Of a stretch of 64,000 nucleotides of DNA, positions 1-8,111 are shown one piece after another. Numbering within the stretch: position 1 is the stretch's first letter; each line of letters starts with the position of its first letter. Origin of the DNA: Streptomyces sp. man185. Its GTDB lineage: Bacteria; Actinomycetota; Actinomycetes; Streptomycetales; Streptomycetaceae. The notes beneath the pieces are model-generated. The model saw only the letters and a program-made list of their open reading frames with translations, was not told where the DNA came from and did not search any database. Location of the stretch: the NCBI GenBank assembly GCA_002551355.1, contig NTHE01000017.1, positions 59,523-123,522 of the forward strand, in the 5' to 3' direction. The position numbers were made by a program, and so were the translations under genes.

Positions 1-1
1 G

Positions 2-106
2 GTCCTGGTGCACGTCCGGGCTCGCGTCTTTCACAACATCGCTTTCCCGGGGGCCTTCCTGCTGCTCGCCGTCGCCAGTACCGGCTACTTCGCGGGCGGA
101 CACTAG
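2..106 (+). CDS. C-terminal fragment of a membrane protein (5' end outside window)
   Basis: An open frame enters from the left edge and stops with TAG at 104-106, giving the last 34 residues of a protein. It contains one hydrophobic stretch (NIAFPGAFLLLAVASTGYF) followed by a short GGH tail, which looks like the last membrane helix of a transporter or other integral membrane protein. Too little is present to name a family. No hairpin is obvious before the next gene at 304. Confidence 0.5.
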   Translation, partial: VLVHVRARVFHNIAFPGAFLLLAVASTGYFAGGH

Positions 107-303
107 CCGCCGGCGGTGCGGGCCCCACAGGCGATCACGCCCGCGGAGGCCGCCGCACGCTTCTCCTTTGGCAGGACGACGCCGGTCGAACTCGCCTCCT
201 GACGTACCAGCCCCACGAAGCCCGCACCCCACGTGCCCCTCGGTGAGGCTGGTGCGTATCCCTCTATGCTCAACCGGCTGAGGACGACAACGGGTGGGGG
301 CAC

Positions 304-852
304 GTGATGGCCGGTCAAGTCACCGCTGTATGCCGTGACGAGACGTATACGTTCAGCAAGACCAGACGCGATTCCATCACGCTGCTCACAGGGCTCGGAG
401 TGGAAGAGGACGTCCACGCAGGTGAGACGATCCGCCACCAATTCCGCATGACCTACGAGCCGGACCTGCCCAACCTTCGGCAGGTTCACCTGATGCACGA
501 AGAACTCTTCGACGAACTCGCCCTCAAGGGATTCGAGGTCTCTGCGGGGCAGCTCGGCGAGAACATCACCACCCGCGAAGTGGATCTGTTGGGCCTGCCC
601 ACCGGCGCTCTGCTCCATCTCGGGGAGCAGGCGGTGCTTGAGGTGACGGGACTGCGCAACCCGTGCTCGAAGATCAACGACTTCCGCATGGGGCTCCTCG
701 GTGAGGTCTTCACCATGGATTCCGTATCAGGCGAGTTCACATTCAAGTCTGGTGTCATGGCTGTCGTCCGCCGTGGAGGGATCGTCCGCCCTGGCGATTC
801 GATCCAGGTCGAGAACCCGAGTCCTCCCCACCGCTCGCTGGAACGGGTCTGA
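304..852 (+). CDS. MOSC domain-containing protein
   Basis: This 182-residue protein is a stand-alone MOSC (molybdenum cofactor sulfurase C-terminal) domain. The family signature is visible as GENITTREVDLLGLPTG (about residues 85-101), followed by the conserved cysteine in GLRNPCSKI (C121). MOSC proteins are thought to use that cysteine to carry sulfur to molybdenum cofactor or related acceptors; the substrate here is unknown. It starts GTG at 304 immediately followed by ATG at 307, and either could be used. It reads alone, with a MerR regulator convergent downstream. A molybdoenzyme (xanthine dehydrogenase) is encoded 38 kb away, with no evidence of a link. The family call is firm, the role is not. 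Confidence 0.85.
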   Translation: MMAGQVTAVCRDETYTFSKTRRDSITLLTGLGVEEDVHAGETIRHQFRMTYEPDLPNLRQVHLMHEELFDELALKGFEVSAGQLGENITTREVDLLGLPTGALLHLGEQAVLEVTGLRNPCSKINDFRMGLLGEVFTMDSVSGEFTFKSGVMAVVRRGGIVRPGDSIQVENPSPPHRSLERV

Positions 853-1007
853 GAACTCCTGACAGGAGCATGTGGACGTCACCGTCCAAGCCTCCGCCGG
901 CCTGCTGTTCCAGCAGCAGACCGCAGACTGGACCTTGGCTCGGCAGACGTGACCACCGAGCCCCGCCGACGCCTTCGACGTCCCACCGCAGACCGAGCAC
1001 GAGCTCG

Positions 1008-1925
1008 TCAGCCCGTGTTCCGGGCACGGGGTGAGTCCTGCGCGGATAGCTCTTCGGCCAGTTCCATGCAGCGCAGCCGGGCAGGGGAGAAGTCGTAGGG
1101 CATCTTGCCGATGGCTTCGAGCGCGCTCATGGAGCCGGGCTCCCGTCTGCCGGGGCCCGCCCCGTCCTCGCCTTCTTCGCCGTCCTCGGGGTGCAGCTCG
1201 TCCCAGGCGTCGAAGAGGGCATCGTCGTCCTTCTCCAAGCCGGACTCCTCGATGGCGGCGTGGAGGGCGCCCTCGAAGGCGTGCCGCTCGGCGGCCACCT
1301 GAGCCACCCGTGGATCGTCGACGGCGACGCTGTCATCGAGCGCCTCCTCGGCCTCGTCGATACGGTCGGACTCCTCCCGCAGAGCGGGATGCGTGGCCAG
1401 GACGATGAAGCGGGCGGCCTGGACGGCCGCGCCGAGCGGGCCGAAGATCCGCTCGGTGACCAGCAGAGTGTCCAGGTCCGCCTGACGCAGGGAGCCCTCG
1501 GGCAGGCTCTTGAGGCGGTCGGTGACGAAGTCGGAGAGCAGGCCCATCCGGCTGCCTTCGGTGCGCATCCGCCGCACTGCGGTCCGCTGCCGCCGCAGTT
1601 CCGCTTCCTGCTCGGCGAGGGTCTCCTCCAACCGCTCCAGAGTGCCCGCGATACCGTCCCCGCTGTCCGTACCGGCGCAAGCCGTGCCGGTGGCAAGGGC
1701 GTCACGGATGTCGTCCAGGGCGATCCCGGCGTCGGCCATCCTGCGGATCCACAGCAGGCGGATCATGTCCTCGTACCCGTAGCGGCGGCGGTTGTCGCCG
1801 CCCCGCTCGGGCTCGGGGAGCAGACCGATCTCGTGGTAGTGGCGAATCGCCCTCGGCGTGCTGCCCACGAAGGCCGCCGCGTCACCGATCCTGACCTGAC
1901 GGGGTGGCATGAACGACGCGTGCAT
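1008..1925 (-). CDS. MerR family transcriptional regulator
   Basis: The N-terminal winged helix-turn-helix is typical of MerR (VRIGDAAAFVGSTPRAIRHYH, then GLLPEPERGG, then RRYGYEDMIRLLWIRRM; about residues 10-75). A long charged coiled-coil region follows (LEETLAEQEAELRRQR) and then an acidic C-terminal domain, for 305 residues. No cysteine cluster for metal sensing is seen, so the ligand is unknown. I start at ATG 1925 because a purine-rich GGAAAGG lies about 12 bases upstream; ATG 1910 is an alternative. The longer frame reading in from 2498 is noncoding. The gene stands alone and the sequence shows no obvious target. Confidence 0.85.
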   Translation of the reverse strand: MHASFMPPRQVRIGDAAAFVGSTPRAIRHYHEIGLLPEPERGGDNRRRYGYEDMIRLLWIRRMADAGIALDDIRDALATGTACAGTDSGDGIAGTLERLEETLAEQEAELRRQRTAVRRMRTEGSRMGLLSDFVTDRLKSLPEGSLRQADLDTLLVTERIFGPLGAAVQAARFIVLATHPALREESDRIDEAEEALDDSVAVDDPRVAQVAAERHAFEGALHAAIEESGLEKDDDALFDAWDELHPEDGEEGEDGAGPGRREPGSMSALEAIGKMPYDFSPARLRCMELAEELSAQDSPRARNTG

Positions 1926-2382
1926 GAGACGGGGGCCTTTCCTCAAGGGACCGGGACGTGAGTCCACCGGACCACATGCCGCTACGGAAGGTGCAACCCC
2001 GTGTTCGACGGACCGCCCCGCACCACCGGTGTGGGGCATCGGGCCACCGTAGCGACTCCTGTCCGCGGGGTGCGGGTGCGCACAGGGCTCGGCCCCGACG
2101 GCCCCGGTGGTTCTGGCGGCCTGCGGTGAATCTGAACTCCATGAGGAGCTCCGCGCCTTCGCCCGGCAGCTGTCGGAGCCGGATTTCTCCCAGGCATTCA
2201 TGCATTCTGGCTTAGGTGGACCCGATGGCTGGGGGCCGTGGATTGCTCTTGCTGGCCGTGTGAGCGCTATTGCCAACGGGCTTATGCAGTACAGGCTTTG
2301 GCGTATACACGTCGCGGCGGTGAGGGCGGCAGGTCGGTCGTCCCCACAGTTTTGAACCGCTTCCCGGGGGCAACCGGCTGCC
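1926..2382. other. intergenic stretch with a possible decayed ORF
   Basis: No convincing gene in 457 bases. A plus-strand frame 2107-2355 (82 residues, GTG start) reads like protein in its middle (SELHEELRAFARQLSEPDF) but has poor third-position GC toward its end and a rare TTA codon at 2212-2214. It may be a fragment of a transferred gene. The start of the calcium-loop protein at 2383 closes the region. Confidence 0.4.
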
Positions 2383-2643
2383 ATGGACACCAACATGGGC
2401 ACCGAAGAAGCCGCTCCGACCCAGGGCGACGAGAACCACCTCCTCCTCAGCGCCGACACCAACGGTGACGGCAAGCCGGATGTGTGGATGACGGACACGA
2501 CCGGCGACGGCAGAGCGGATGTCTACCAGTTCGACACCACCGGGGACGGCGCGGTCGACGTGACGGTCATCGAGGGGGCGGAGGAACCCGGTACGGACCG
2601 GCTCGTCGTGGAGGGTGACGGCGGCCATCCCCAGGAGGTCTGA
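2383..2643 (+). CDS. small acidic protein with three calcium-loop repeats
   Basis: An 86-residue acidic protein whose centre is three copies of a 13-residue repeat: DTNGDGKPD (residues 25-33), DTTGDGRAD (38-46) and DTTGDGAVD (51-59). Each has the D-x-[NT]-x-D-G-x-x-D spacing of EF-hand-like or thrombospondin-type-3 calcium loops. There is no signal peptide or membrane segment, so it is probably cytoplasmic. The function is not recognised; calcium binding or buffering is inferred from the motif alone. The start is the ATG at 2383; an upstream GGGGG run is only a weak ribosome site. A small membrane protein follows 40 bases later on the same strand, so the two may be co-transcribed. Confidence 0.7.
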   Translation: MDTNMGTEEAAPTQGDENHLLLSADTNGDGKPDVWMTDTTGDGRADVYQFDTTGDGAVDVTVIEGAEEPGTDRLVVEGDGGHPQEV

Positions 2644-2683
2644 GGCCCCGTTCTCGGAATTCTCAGCGAAGGATGGCGGGGAC

Positions 2684-3253
2684 ATGGCCGGTTCGACCGG
2701 AAAGACGCATGACGGCATGGAGCGCCGACGTGTGAGGCAAACCGTTCTCGCCGTCCTGGTGGTGGTGGCGGTGGGCCTGCTGGCGGGGGCGGGTTTCGGC
2801 GATGGCGATATGGACGCTTCCCGTTGGCTGTTTCTCGCCGTCGGCTTCGTCCTGCTGGCCGCGGGCGTGGTCGCCGGGCACCGTTGGCGGAACCGGCGCT
2901 GGGCGGCGAGGTTCGGGATGAGTCCGGGCAGGTTCTCGCGGGTGGTCCGCATGGTCCAGCGCGGCGTGCCACCGGACGACCCCGCCGAGCGTGCGGCCGC
3001 GGTCGACGTGGCCGCACGCATGCGGCGTGCACAGGACTCCTCCTCGGCCGGGTGGGCGGAGTGGCTGATCGGAGGCGGCGCGCTGCTGTGGTTCGTGGCC
3101 GCGGTCTTCCTCGCCATCGACGGCCGGTACGGGCAGGCCTCCTACAACCTCGTCATGACGGGCCTGCTCCTCGTCAGCCTGCTGACGATACGCCGACGTC
3201 GGCGGCGGCTGGACGCCGCCGAGCGGGCCCTGGGTATCCGTACGTCCGCTTGA
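2684..3253 (+). CDS. hypothetical four-helix membrane protein
   Basis: A 189-residue protein with two pairs of hydrophobic helices: VLAVLVVVAVGLLAGAGF and WLFLAVGFVLLAAGVVAG near the N terminus, then WLIGGGALLWFVAAVFLAI and YNLVMTGLLLVSLLTI near the C terminus. The middle is a basic, probably cytoplasmic stretch, and an arginine run follows the last helix. I chose ATG 2684 because it is preceded by GAAGGATGGCGGGG and because the upstream GTG at 2615 would overlap the previous gene. No known family is recognised. A strong 20-bp hairpin 25 bases after the stop ends the unit. Confidence 0.7.
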   Translation: MAGSTGKTHDGMERRRVRQTVLAVLVVVAVGLLAGAGFGDGDMDASRWLFLAVGFVLLAAGVVAGHRWRNRRWAARFGMSPGRFSRVVRMVQRGVPPDDPAERAAAVDVAARMRRAQDSSSAGWAEWLIGGGALLWFVAAVFLAIDGRYGQASYNLVMTGLLLVSLLTIRRRRRRLDAAERALGIRTSA

Positions 3254-3278
3254 CCCTCCTCCGTTGGGCCGGGCGGGG

Positions 3279-3330
3279 TGCTGCCGCTCAGGCACCACGG
3301 TCACTCGCCCGTGGTGCCTGAGCGGCAGCA
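3279..3330 (+). terminator. strong hairpin terminator
   Basis: A perfect 20-bp inverted repeat (3279-3298 with 3311-3330) around a 12-base loop sits 25 bases after the stop of the membrane protein. It has no T run, which is usual for Streptomyces terminators. Confidence 0.8.
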
Positions 3331-3776
3331 GGGTCCCCTCGCCACCGGAGTCCGGGTCTACCGCCCCGGCCCCACAGTCACCACGCGTCGCCCCCGTGTG
3401 TGGCCCGTCCGGCTGTCGGAGTGCGCGGCCGCCGCGCCCGCGAGGGTGTAGGACTTCTCCACCGGGATGTGCAGCCTGCCGCGTGCGATGAGTGGGGCCG
3501 CCTCCGCCGGCGCGTCCGGCACGCTGCCCGCAGCACCGCCGAACCGACTCCGCCGGACGCCGGCAACGTCTCTCCAGTGAGGACGAGCCCGGGCCCGGGG
3601 CCCCGATTCCGAAGAGCCGAAGGCATCCCGGGGCCAGGATTCCCGTCCAGCGCGCCGCGCACCGCGCCGACCAGTCCGCGTGCCTCGGACATGCCCACCG
3701 GCGCACTCCCCGCACTGCCTGCACTCCTTGCGCTTCCTGCACGCCGTGCACCCGGTCCGTGAGGGGATCGAGGCAC
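3331..3776. other. noncoding stretch, nothing recognised
   Basis: Frames on both strands are low-complexity, rich in Pro/Arg/Ala and lack ribosome sites. Near 3700-3760 there is a loose short repeat around GCACTCC and GCACGCC. This is 3' flank of the minus-strand SUKH gene; no terminator is clear. Confidence 0.5.
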
Positions 3777-4373
3777 TCAGTTCACGAGATCACGCCAGAA
3801 GGGTACGGTCGCTCGCGGCTGCGAGGCGTCGTCCCAGGGGAGCGGCCCGTTGAACTCCCGGTCGATGTAGTCCGCCAGATCGGTCCCGTAGTAGATGACG
3901 TCGCTCTGGGACATCGACAGGACGGGATGCCCGTACGTACCGCGGCCGGCCGGCAGGTAGCGGTGCGAGGCGACCGGAACCATCCGCGGCACGGTGGCCA
4001 GCTCCGCGCGCGCCACCTCAAGGGCCTCGGCCGGCGCGTCCGGCCTGGCACCCCACCGGGGCGACCAGAAGGAGTTGTACTCCACGTCGAACAGCACGCC
4101 GTCCACCGGCCGGGCGAGGGTCTCGCGGAGTTCGTCGGGGTCGCCGTCGCGCCAGTTCGGCCATGGCTGCCGCCGGTGCGCCGGGGAAGGCCGCCCCATG
4201 GGCAGCCCGGCTGCCAGGAAGGCTCGGTGGTCGTCGCCGAACTCGAACCCGAACTCTTCCTCGACGCGCGCGAACTCGGCGTCGGACAGGCCGGGCAGTA
4301 GGTCGACCCGCCCCAGCCGCGCCAGCCTGCGTGCGGCCTCCTCGCCCAGTCGGGACCCTTCGTCGGTGGTCAT
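3777..4373 (-). CDS. SMI1/KNR4 (SUKH) family protein
   Basis: This 198-residue protein has the SUKH fold signature: GLSDAEFARVEEEFGFEFGD followed by HRAFLAAGLP (about residues 29-58), then a WPNWRDGDPDEL segment and a later VASHRYLP block. SUKH proteins in bacteria are often immunity proteins for contact-dependent toxins, but many are stand-alone and uncharacterised. No toxin gene or Rhs/PAAR element is adjacent, so an immunity role is not supported here. It starts with ATG 4373 and is divergent from the glutaminase gene, with 219 bases between the starts. Confidence 0.8.
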   Translation of the reverse strand: MTTDEGSRLGEEAARRLARLGRVDLLPGLSDAEFARVEEEFGFEFGDDHRAFLAAGLPMGRPSPAHRRQPWPNWRDGDPDELRETLARPVDGVLFDVEYNSFWSPRWGARPDAPAEALEVARAELATVPRMVPVASHRYLPAGRGTYGHPVLSMSQSDVIYYGTDLADYIDREFNGPLPWDDASQPRATVPFWRDLVN

Positions 4374-4592
4374 CTCACGATCGTAGGCGTGCGCCCCGGA
4401 CGCTTCTGCGGCGCGCCCGCCGGAGGACGCCGGTGCGATGGGCGTTTTGGCTGCTTCCGGTGGGCGGGTCAGACTGTGGGCGCTCTCCGCTCCACCCGCC
4501 CGCCACTCTTCGCTCCACCTGCCGCCGCCGCTCTCCCGCTCCGCCCCGGCCCGCCCGCCGGGCTCTCGCTCCCCTCCCCGTCAGGAATCGCC

Positions 4593-5561
4593 GTGTCCCA
4601 TGTCTCCGCCGCATCCCGGGCGAGCAGCGCCGCCCCGCGCCCCGACGCGCACCGCTTCAGCGCCGTCATCAGCCGCATAGCCGAGGAGATGGCCGCCCGC
4701 GACGACCACGGTGCGCCCGCCGACTACATCCCGATGCTCGCCGGAGCCGACCCCCGGCGCTTCGGCATGGCCGTCGCGGAGCCGGACGGGACCGTCTACG
4801 GGGTCGGCGACTGGCGGCAGCCGTTCTCGACGCAGTCCATCTCCAAGGTCTTCGCCCTGGCGCTGGCACTCTCCCTGGACGGCGAGCAGATATGGCGGGG
4901 CGTGGGCCGCGAGCCGTCGGGCAACCCCTTCAACTCCCTGGTGCAGCTGGAGTACGAGAACGGAATTCCCCGTAACCCGTTCATCAACGCCGGGGCCCTG
5001 GTGGTGACCGACCGGCTGCAGGCGCTGACCGGGGACGCGGCGGGTCAGGTGCGGGAGCTGCTGCGTACGGAGAGCGGCAACGCCGCCATCGACTTCGTAC
5101 CGGAGGTCGCCGCCTCCGAAGCGGCCTACGGCGACCGCAACGCCGCGCTGGCCCACTTCATGGCCTCCTACGGCAACATCACGCTCCCGGTCCCCGAACT
5201 GCTCGCCGCCTACTTCCGCCAGTGCTCGATCGAGTCGTCCTGCGCGGACCTGGCCCTCTCCGCGGGGTTTCTGGCCCGGCACGGTGTCCGGGCCGACGGT
5301 TCCGCACTGCTGACCCGCAGCCAGGCCAAGCAGGTCAACGCGGTCATGCTCACCTGCGGGACGTACGACGCGGCCGGTGAGTTCGCCTATCGGGTGGGGC
5401 TGCCGGGCAAGAGCGGCGTCGGCGGGGGCATCATCGCGATCGTGCCCGGAGTGTGCACGCTGTGCGTCTGGAGCCCGGGGCTCGACCGGCGCGGCAACTC
5501 GGTAGCGGGCGTGGCAGCCCTCGACCGTTTCACCACGCTCACCGGGCTGTCCGTCTTCTGA
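4593..5561 (+). CDS. glsA: glutaminase (serine-dependent, GlsA type)
   Basis: It hydrolyses L-glutamine to glutamate and ammonia in the cytoplasm. The 322-residue length and motifs match the beta-lactamase-fold glutaminase family: FSTQSISKVFAL carries the catalytic Ser-x-x-Lys (S82, K85), and EPSGNPFNS, NPFINAGAL, FMASYGNI and GLPGKSGVGGGI are further conserved blocks. I start at GTG 4593 because AGGA lies 8 bases upstream; the longer upstream frame is Pro/Ser-rich and unlike the family. It is a single gene and joins the nitrogen genes of the window in releasing ammonium, although no GlnR-like box was seen before it. Confidence 0.95.
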   Translation: MSHVSAASRASSAAPRPDAHRFSAVISRIAEEMAARDDHGAPADYIPMLAGADPRRFGMAVAEPDGTVYGVGDWRQPFSTQSISKVFALALALSLDGEQIWRGVGREPSGNPFNSLVQLEYENGIPRNPFINAGALVVTDRLQALTGDAAGQVRELLRTESGNAAIDFVPEVAASEAAYGDRNAALAHFMASYGNITLPVPELLAAYFRQCSIESSCADLALSAGFLARHGVRADGSALLTRSQAKQVNAVMLTCGTYDAAGEFAYRVGLPGKSGVGGGIIAIVPGVCTLCVWSPGLDRRGNSVAGVAALDRFTTLTGLSVF

Positions 5562-5789
5562 CGTGCCTGCCCCAGGGGCCGGAGGAAGCAGCCGAAGACG
5601 GACAGGTAGGCCATGTGCACCCCGCGGATTCGTCGTCCCGGAGACCCTACTGGACCTGCCGGAGCGGTCGGCCCGTGTCCTTCTGGAGGTCAAGTGACTG
5701 TGTAGACAGGGGACTTCGGGGCATCCGATCGATAGGCCGGTCCGCTTCGGGACCGGACCCCGGAGCGACCGTCCCGAAGGAGCGAGAAG

Positions 5790-6059
5790 ATGGCTACGCA
5801 GTTCAGCAACCAGCCGACCGGGCAGCATCACAACGCGCCGCGGGGAGGGGCCGAAGGCAACGTCTTCAGCATCATCGCGATCATCCTCGGCGTGATCGGG
5901 CTCATCTTCCTGCCGATCGTCTTCGCCCTCGGTGGCCTGATCATGGCCATCATCGCCAAGGCCGTCCGGCACGAACGGCTCGCCACGGTCGCCATCGTGG
6001 TCAGCGCCGTCGGACTGGTCGGCGGAATGGTCCTCGGCCTCGTCTTCGCCAGCATGTGA
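5790..6059 (+). CDS. small two-helix membrane protein (DUF4190-like)
   Basis: An 89-residue protein with a polar N terminus (about 25 residues) and two hydrophobic segments, FSIIAIILGVIGLIFLPIVF and TVAIVVSAVGLVGGMVLGLV, separated by a short basic loop (KAVRHERL). This layout is common in Streptomyces proteins labelled DUF4190, whose function is unknown. GAAGGAGCGAGAAG directly before ATG 5790 is a good ribosome site. A 228-base leader region precedes it with a small inverted repeat (CCGGTCC/GGACCGG around 5740). A hairpin follows at 6098. Confidence 0.8.
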   Translation: MATQFSNQPTGQHHNAPRGGAEGNVFSIIAIILGVIGLIFLPIVFALGGLIMAIIAKAVRHERLATVAIVVSAVGLVGGMVLGLVFASM

Positions 6060-6097
6060 CCCACGGTCCCGCCGTCACCGGGCGGCCCACGGCCCCG

Positions 6098-6124
6098 GCC
6101 CCGCCGCGCACGGCGCGGTGGGGC
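6098..6124 (+). terminator. hairpin terminator
   Basis: A 12-bp stem (6098-6109 with 6113-6124, one G-T pair) with a 3-base loop lies 38 bases after the small membrane protein gene. Confidence 0.65.
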
Positions 6125-6173
6125 TCCGTGACGTTCGGACCCCCGTGCGGTCCCTCCGGTACGGGCCCGGCTG

Positions 6174-6254
6174 GCCGAGCTGCTCGGCCAGGGCGACGAT
6201 GATCCCCGAGGGGCCGCGGAGGTCGCAGAGCCGGTAGGCGTTCTCGGCGTCCAC
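6174..6254 (-). pseudogene. possible remnant of a VOC/glyoxalase C terminus
   Basis: On the minus strand the frame reads AENAYRLCDLRGPSGIIV followed by ALAEQLG. This resembles the last strand of glyoxalase-fold proteins, where a [FY]-x-x-D-P-x-G-x-x-[IV]-E pattern is usual. There is no matching N-terminal part. The resemblance is short and could be chance. Confidence 0.25.
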
Positions 6255-6307
6255 GGCCGCGACGCCTCCGGGCCCGTCACCCCTCCGGCGTACGCGACAA
6301 TGGAGCA

Positions 6308-7456
6308 ATGACCACGCTCGCCCCCGCCCTTCCGCAGCTCCGTATCGGCCCGCACACCGTGCGGCCGCCGGTCGTGCTGGCCCCGATGGCCGGCATCACC
6401 AACGCCCCGTTCCGGACGCTGTGCCGGGAGTTCTCCGGGGGCAAGGGGCTCTTCGTCAGCGAGATGATCACCACGCGGGCGCTGGTCGAACGCAACGAGA
6501 AGACCATGCAGCTCATCCACTTCGACGCGACCGAGACCCCGCGCTCGATCCAGCTGTACGGAGTGGACCCGGTCACCGTCGGCAAAGCGGTCCGGATGAT
6601 CGTGGACGAGGACCTGGCCGACCACATCGACCTGAACTTCGGCTGCCCGGTCCCCAAGGTCACCCGCAAGGGCGGCGGCTCCGCGCTCCCGTACAAGCGG
6701 CCGCTGCTGCGGGCCATCCTCAGGGAAGCCGTGTCCAACGCCGGGGACCTCCCCGTCACCATCAAGATGCGCAAGGGCATCGACGACGACCACCTCACCT
6801 TCCTCGACGCCGGTCGCATCGCCGTCGAGGAAGGCGTCACCGCCGTCGCCCTGCACGGGCGCACCACCGCCCAGCACTACGGCGGCACCGCCGACTGGGA
6901 CGCCATCGCCCGGCTCAAGGAGCACGTCCCGGAGATCCCCGTGCTCGGCAACGGCGACATCTGGTGCGCCGATGACGCCCTGCGCATGATGCGCGAGACC
7001 GGCTGCGACGGTGTCGTCGTCGGACGCGGCTGCCTCGGCCGACCCTGGCTCTTCGCCGACCTGGTGAACGCCATGGAGGGCAGTGCGACCCGGCACGCGC
7101 CCACTCTGCGCGAGGTCGCGGACGTCATGGTGCGCCACGCGACGCTGCTGGGGGAGTGGATCGGCGACGAGGCCCGTGGCGTGATCGACTTCCGCAAGCA
7201 CGTCGCCTGGTATCTCAAGGGCTTCGCGGTCGGCTCCGAGATGCGCAAGAAGCTGGCGATCACCTCCTCCCTGGAGGAGCTGGCCGGACAGCTGCACGAG
7301 CTGGACCTCGACCAGCCGTGGCCGGACGGGGCCGACGGGCCGCGCGGGCGCACCTCGGGCAACAACCGGGTCGTCCTGCCGGACGGCTGGCTGAGGGACC
7401 CGTACGACTGCGCCGGGATCAGCGCCGACGCGGAGCTGGACACCTCCGGCGGCTGA
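6308..7456 (+). CDS. dusB: tRNA-dihydrouridine synthase (DusB type)
   Basis: An FMN enzyme that reduces uridines in the tRNA D-loop to dihydrouridine. The 382-residue TIM-barrel carries the family motifs: VVLAPMAGITNAPFR at the N terminus, IDLNFGCPVPK with catalytic C113, RKGGGSAL, then VTIKMRKG, VALHGRTT, GNGDIW and GVVVGRGCLGRPWLF for flavin phosphate binding. A helical tRNA-binding domain follows (FRKHVAWYLKG). It starts at ATG 6308 with no strong ribosome site. The last codons and stop (GGC GGC TGA) are the first unit of a tandem repeat continuing downstream. Confidence 0.95.
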   Translation: MTTLAPALPQLRIGPHTVRPPVVLAPMAGITNAPFRTLCREFSGGKGLFVSEMITTRALVERNEKTMQLIHFDATETPRSIQLYGVDPVTVGKAVRMIVDEDLADHIDLNFGCPVPKVTRKGGGSALPYKRPLLRAILREAVSNAGDLPVTIKMRKGIDDDHLTFLDAGRIAVEEGVTAVALHGRTTAQHYGGTADWDAIARLKEHVPEIPVLGNGDIWCADDALRMMRETGCDGVVVGRGCLGRPWLFADLVNAMEGSATRHAPTLREVADVMVRHATLLGEWIGDEARGVIDFRKHVAWYLKGFAVGSEMRKKLAITSSLEELAGQLHELDLDQPWPDGADGPRGRTSGNNRVVLPDGWLRDPYDCAGISADAELDTSGG

Positions 7457-7620
7457 GAGCCCGGACCCTCCGGCGGCTCAGCCCGCCCGCACCCTCCGGC
7501 GGCTGAGCCCGCCCGCACCCTCCGGCGGCTGAGCCCGTAGGCATCTTCCGCGGCTGGGCCCGTACGCATCCTGGGTGGCTGATTCCGTACGCCTTCGGCG
7601 GCTGAGCCCCTACGGGCTAG
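7448..7620 (+). repeat. decaying 26-bp tandem repeat starting inside the dusB stop region
   Basis: About seven head-to-tail units of roughly 26 bases begin at the last codons of dusB. Each starts GGCGGCTGAGCCC or a variant, and the central two differ by a single base. Units become shorter and more diverged rightward. The repeated core contains the dusB stop codon itself. Confidence 0.8.
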
Positions 7621-7922
7621 GGGCAGCCCGCCACGTGGCGCCGGTAGGTGAGCTGTCGGCCGGGCCCTCGCGGAGACCGCCGCTCATCTGATCGCTCTGA
7701 TGGCAGCAGTGGAGCGGCACAGGGTGCCGCGCCACTGCTCTTGGTTGCCGCCTCACCCCGGCGCGTGATGGACCCGGTGGTGGCCGGGGCGACGGCAAGG
7801 GCGTCCTCCTCCTTCGCGCGCTCGGCCGACGACACCGTACGGACCACGCCGCATCCCGACCCCTACGGCGCCTGACCCGTTCAGGGCGGCCGCGACCGGT
7901 CAGGGGCCCGGCCGAGCGGCCC

Positions 7923-8111
7923 CGCGTCGCCGTCGAGGGCTCCCCGGACGGCACAGCGTCCGCGCACGCCGCGGGCTGTGCGGTGCTGGTGGCGTCCTCC
8001 CCGCTGCCGGTGGAGCCCGCGCGGGGGAGGGCCTTCGCCCGTAGCCTGGAAGAGGTGGATCCCGGGGTGCTCAGCGACTGCCTGAGGCGTCCCGGGGCGT
8101 CCGGATCCTGA
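7923..8111 (+). pseudogene. C-terminal remnant of a HAD-family hydrolase
   Basis: The plus-strand frame from 7923 to the TGA at 8109-8111 reads RVAVEGSPDGTASAHAAGC, then AVLVASSPLPVEPARGRAFA and RSLEEVDPGVL. This matches the end of HAD-IA hydrolases, where a VxxEDSPxGxxAAxAAGC motif carries the last acidic catalytic loop. The expected second acidic residue is replaced (EGS instead of EDS). No N-terminal DxDGT motif exists upstream in any frame, and the same frame has stops near 7690. I read it as a truncated, decayed gene. Confidence 0.5.

Noticed and set aside
1926..2498. Long N-terminal extension of the MerR gene
   Set aside because: The sequence before residue MHASF has no MerR-family counterpart and lower coding quality; a MerR protein must begin near its HTH.
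3378..3776. 132-residue minus-strand frame and 120-residue plus-strand frame
   Set aside because: Low complexity (Ala/Arg/Pro/Gly repeats), no ribosome site, no recognisable domain.
3777..4373. SUKH protein as an immunity gene of a toxin system
   Set aside because: No toxin, Rhs, PAAR, WXG100 or T7SS gene lies next to it in the window.
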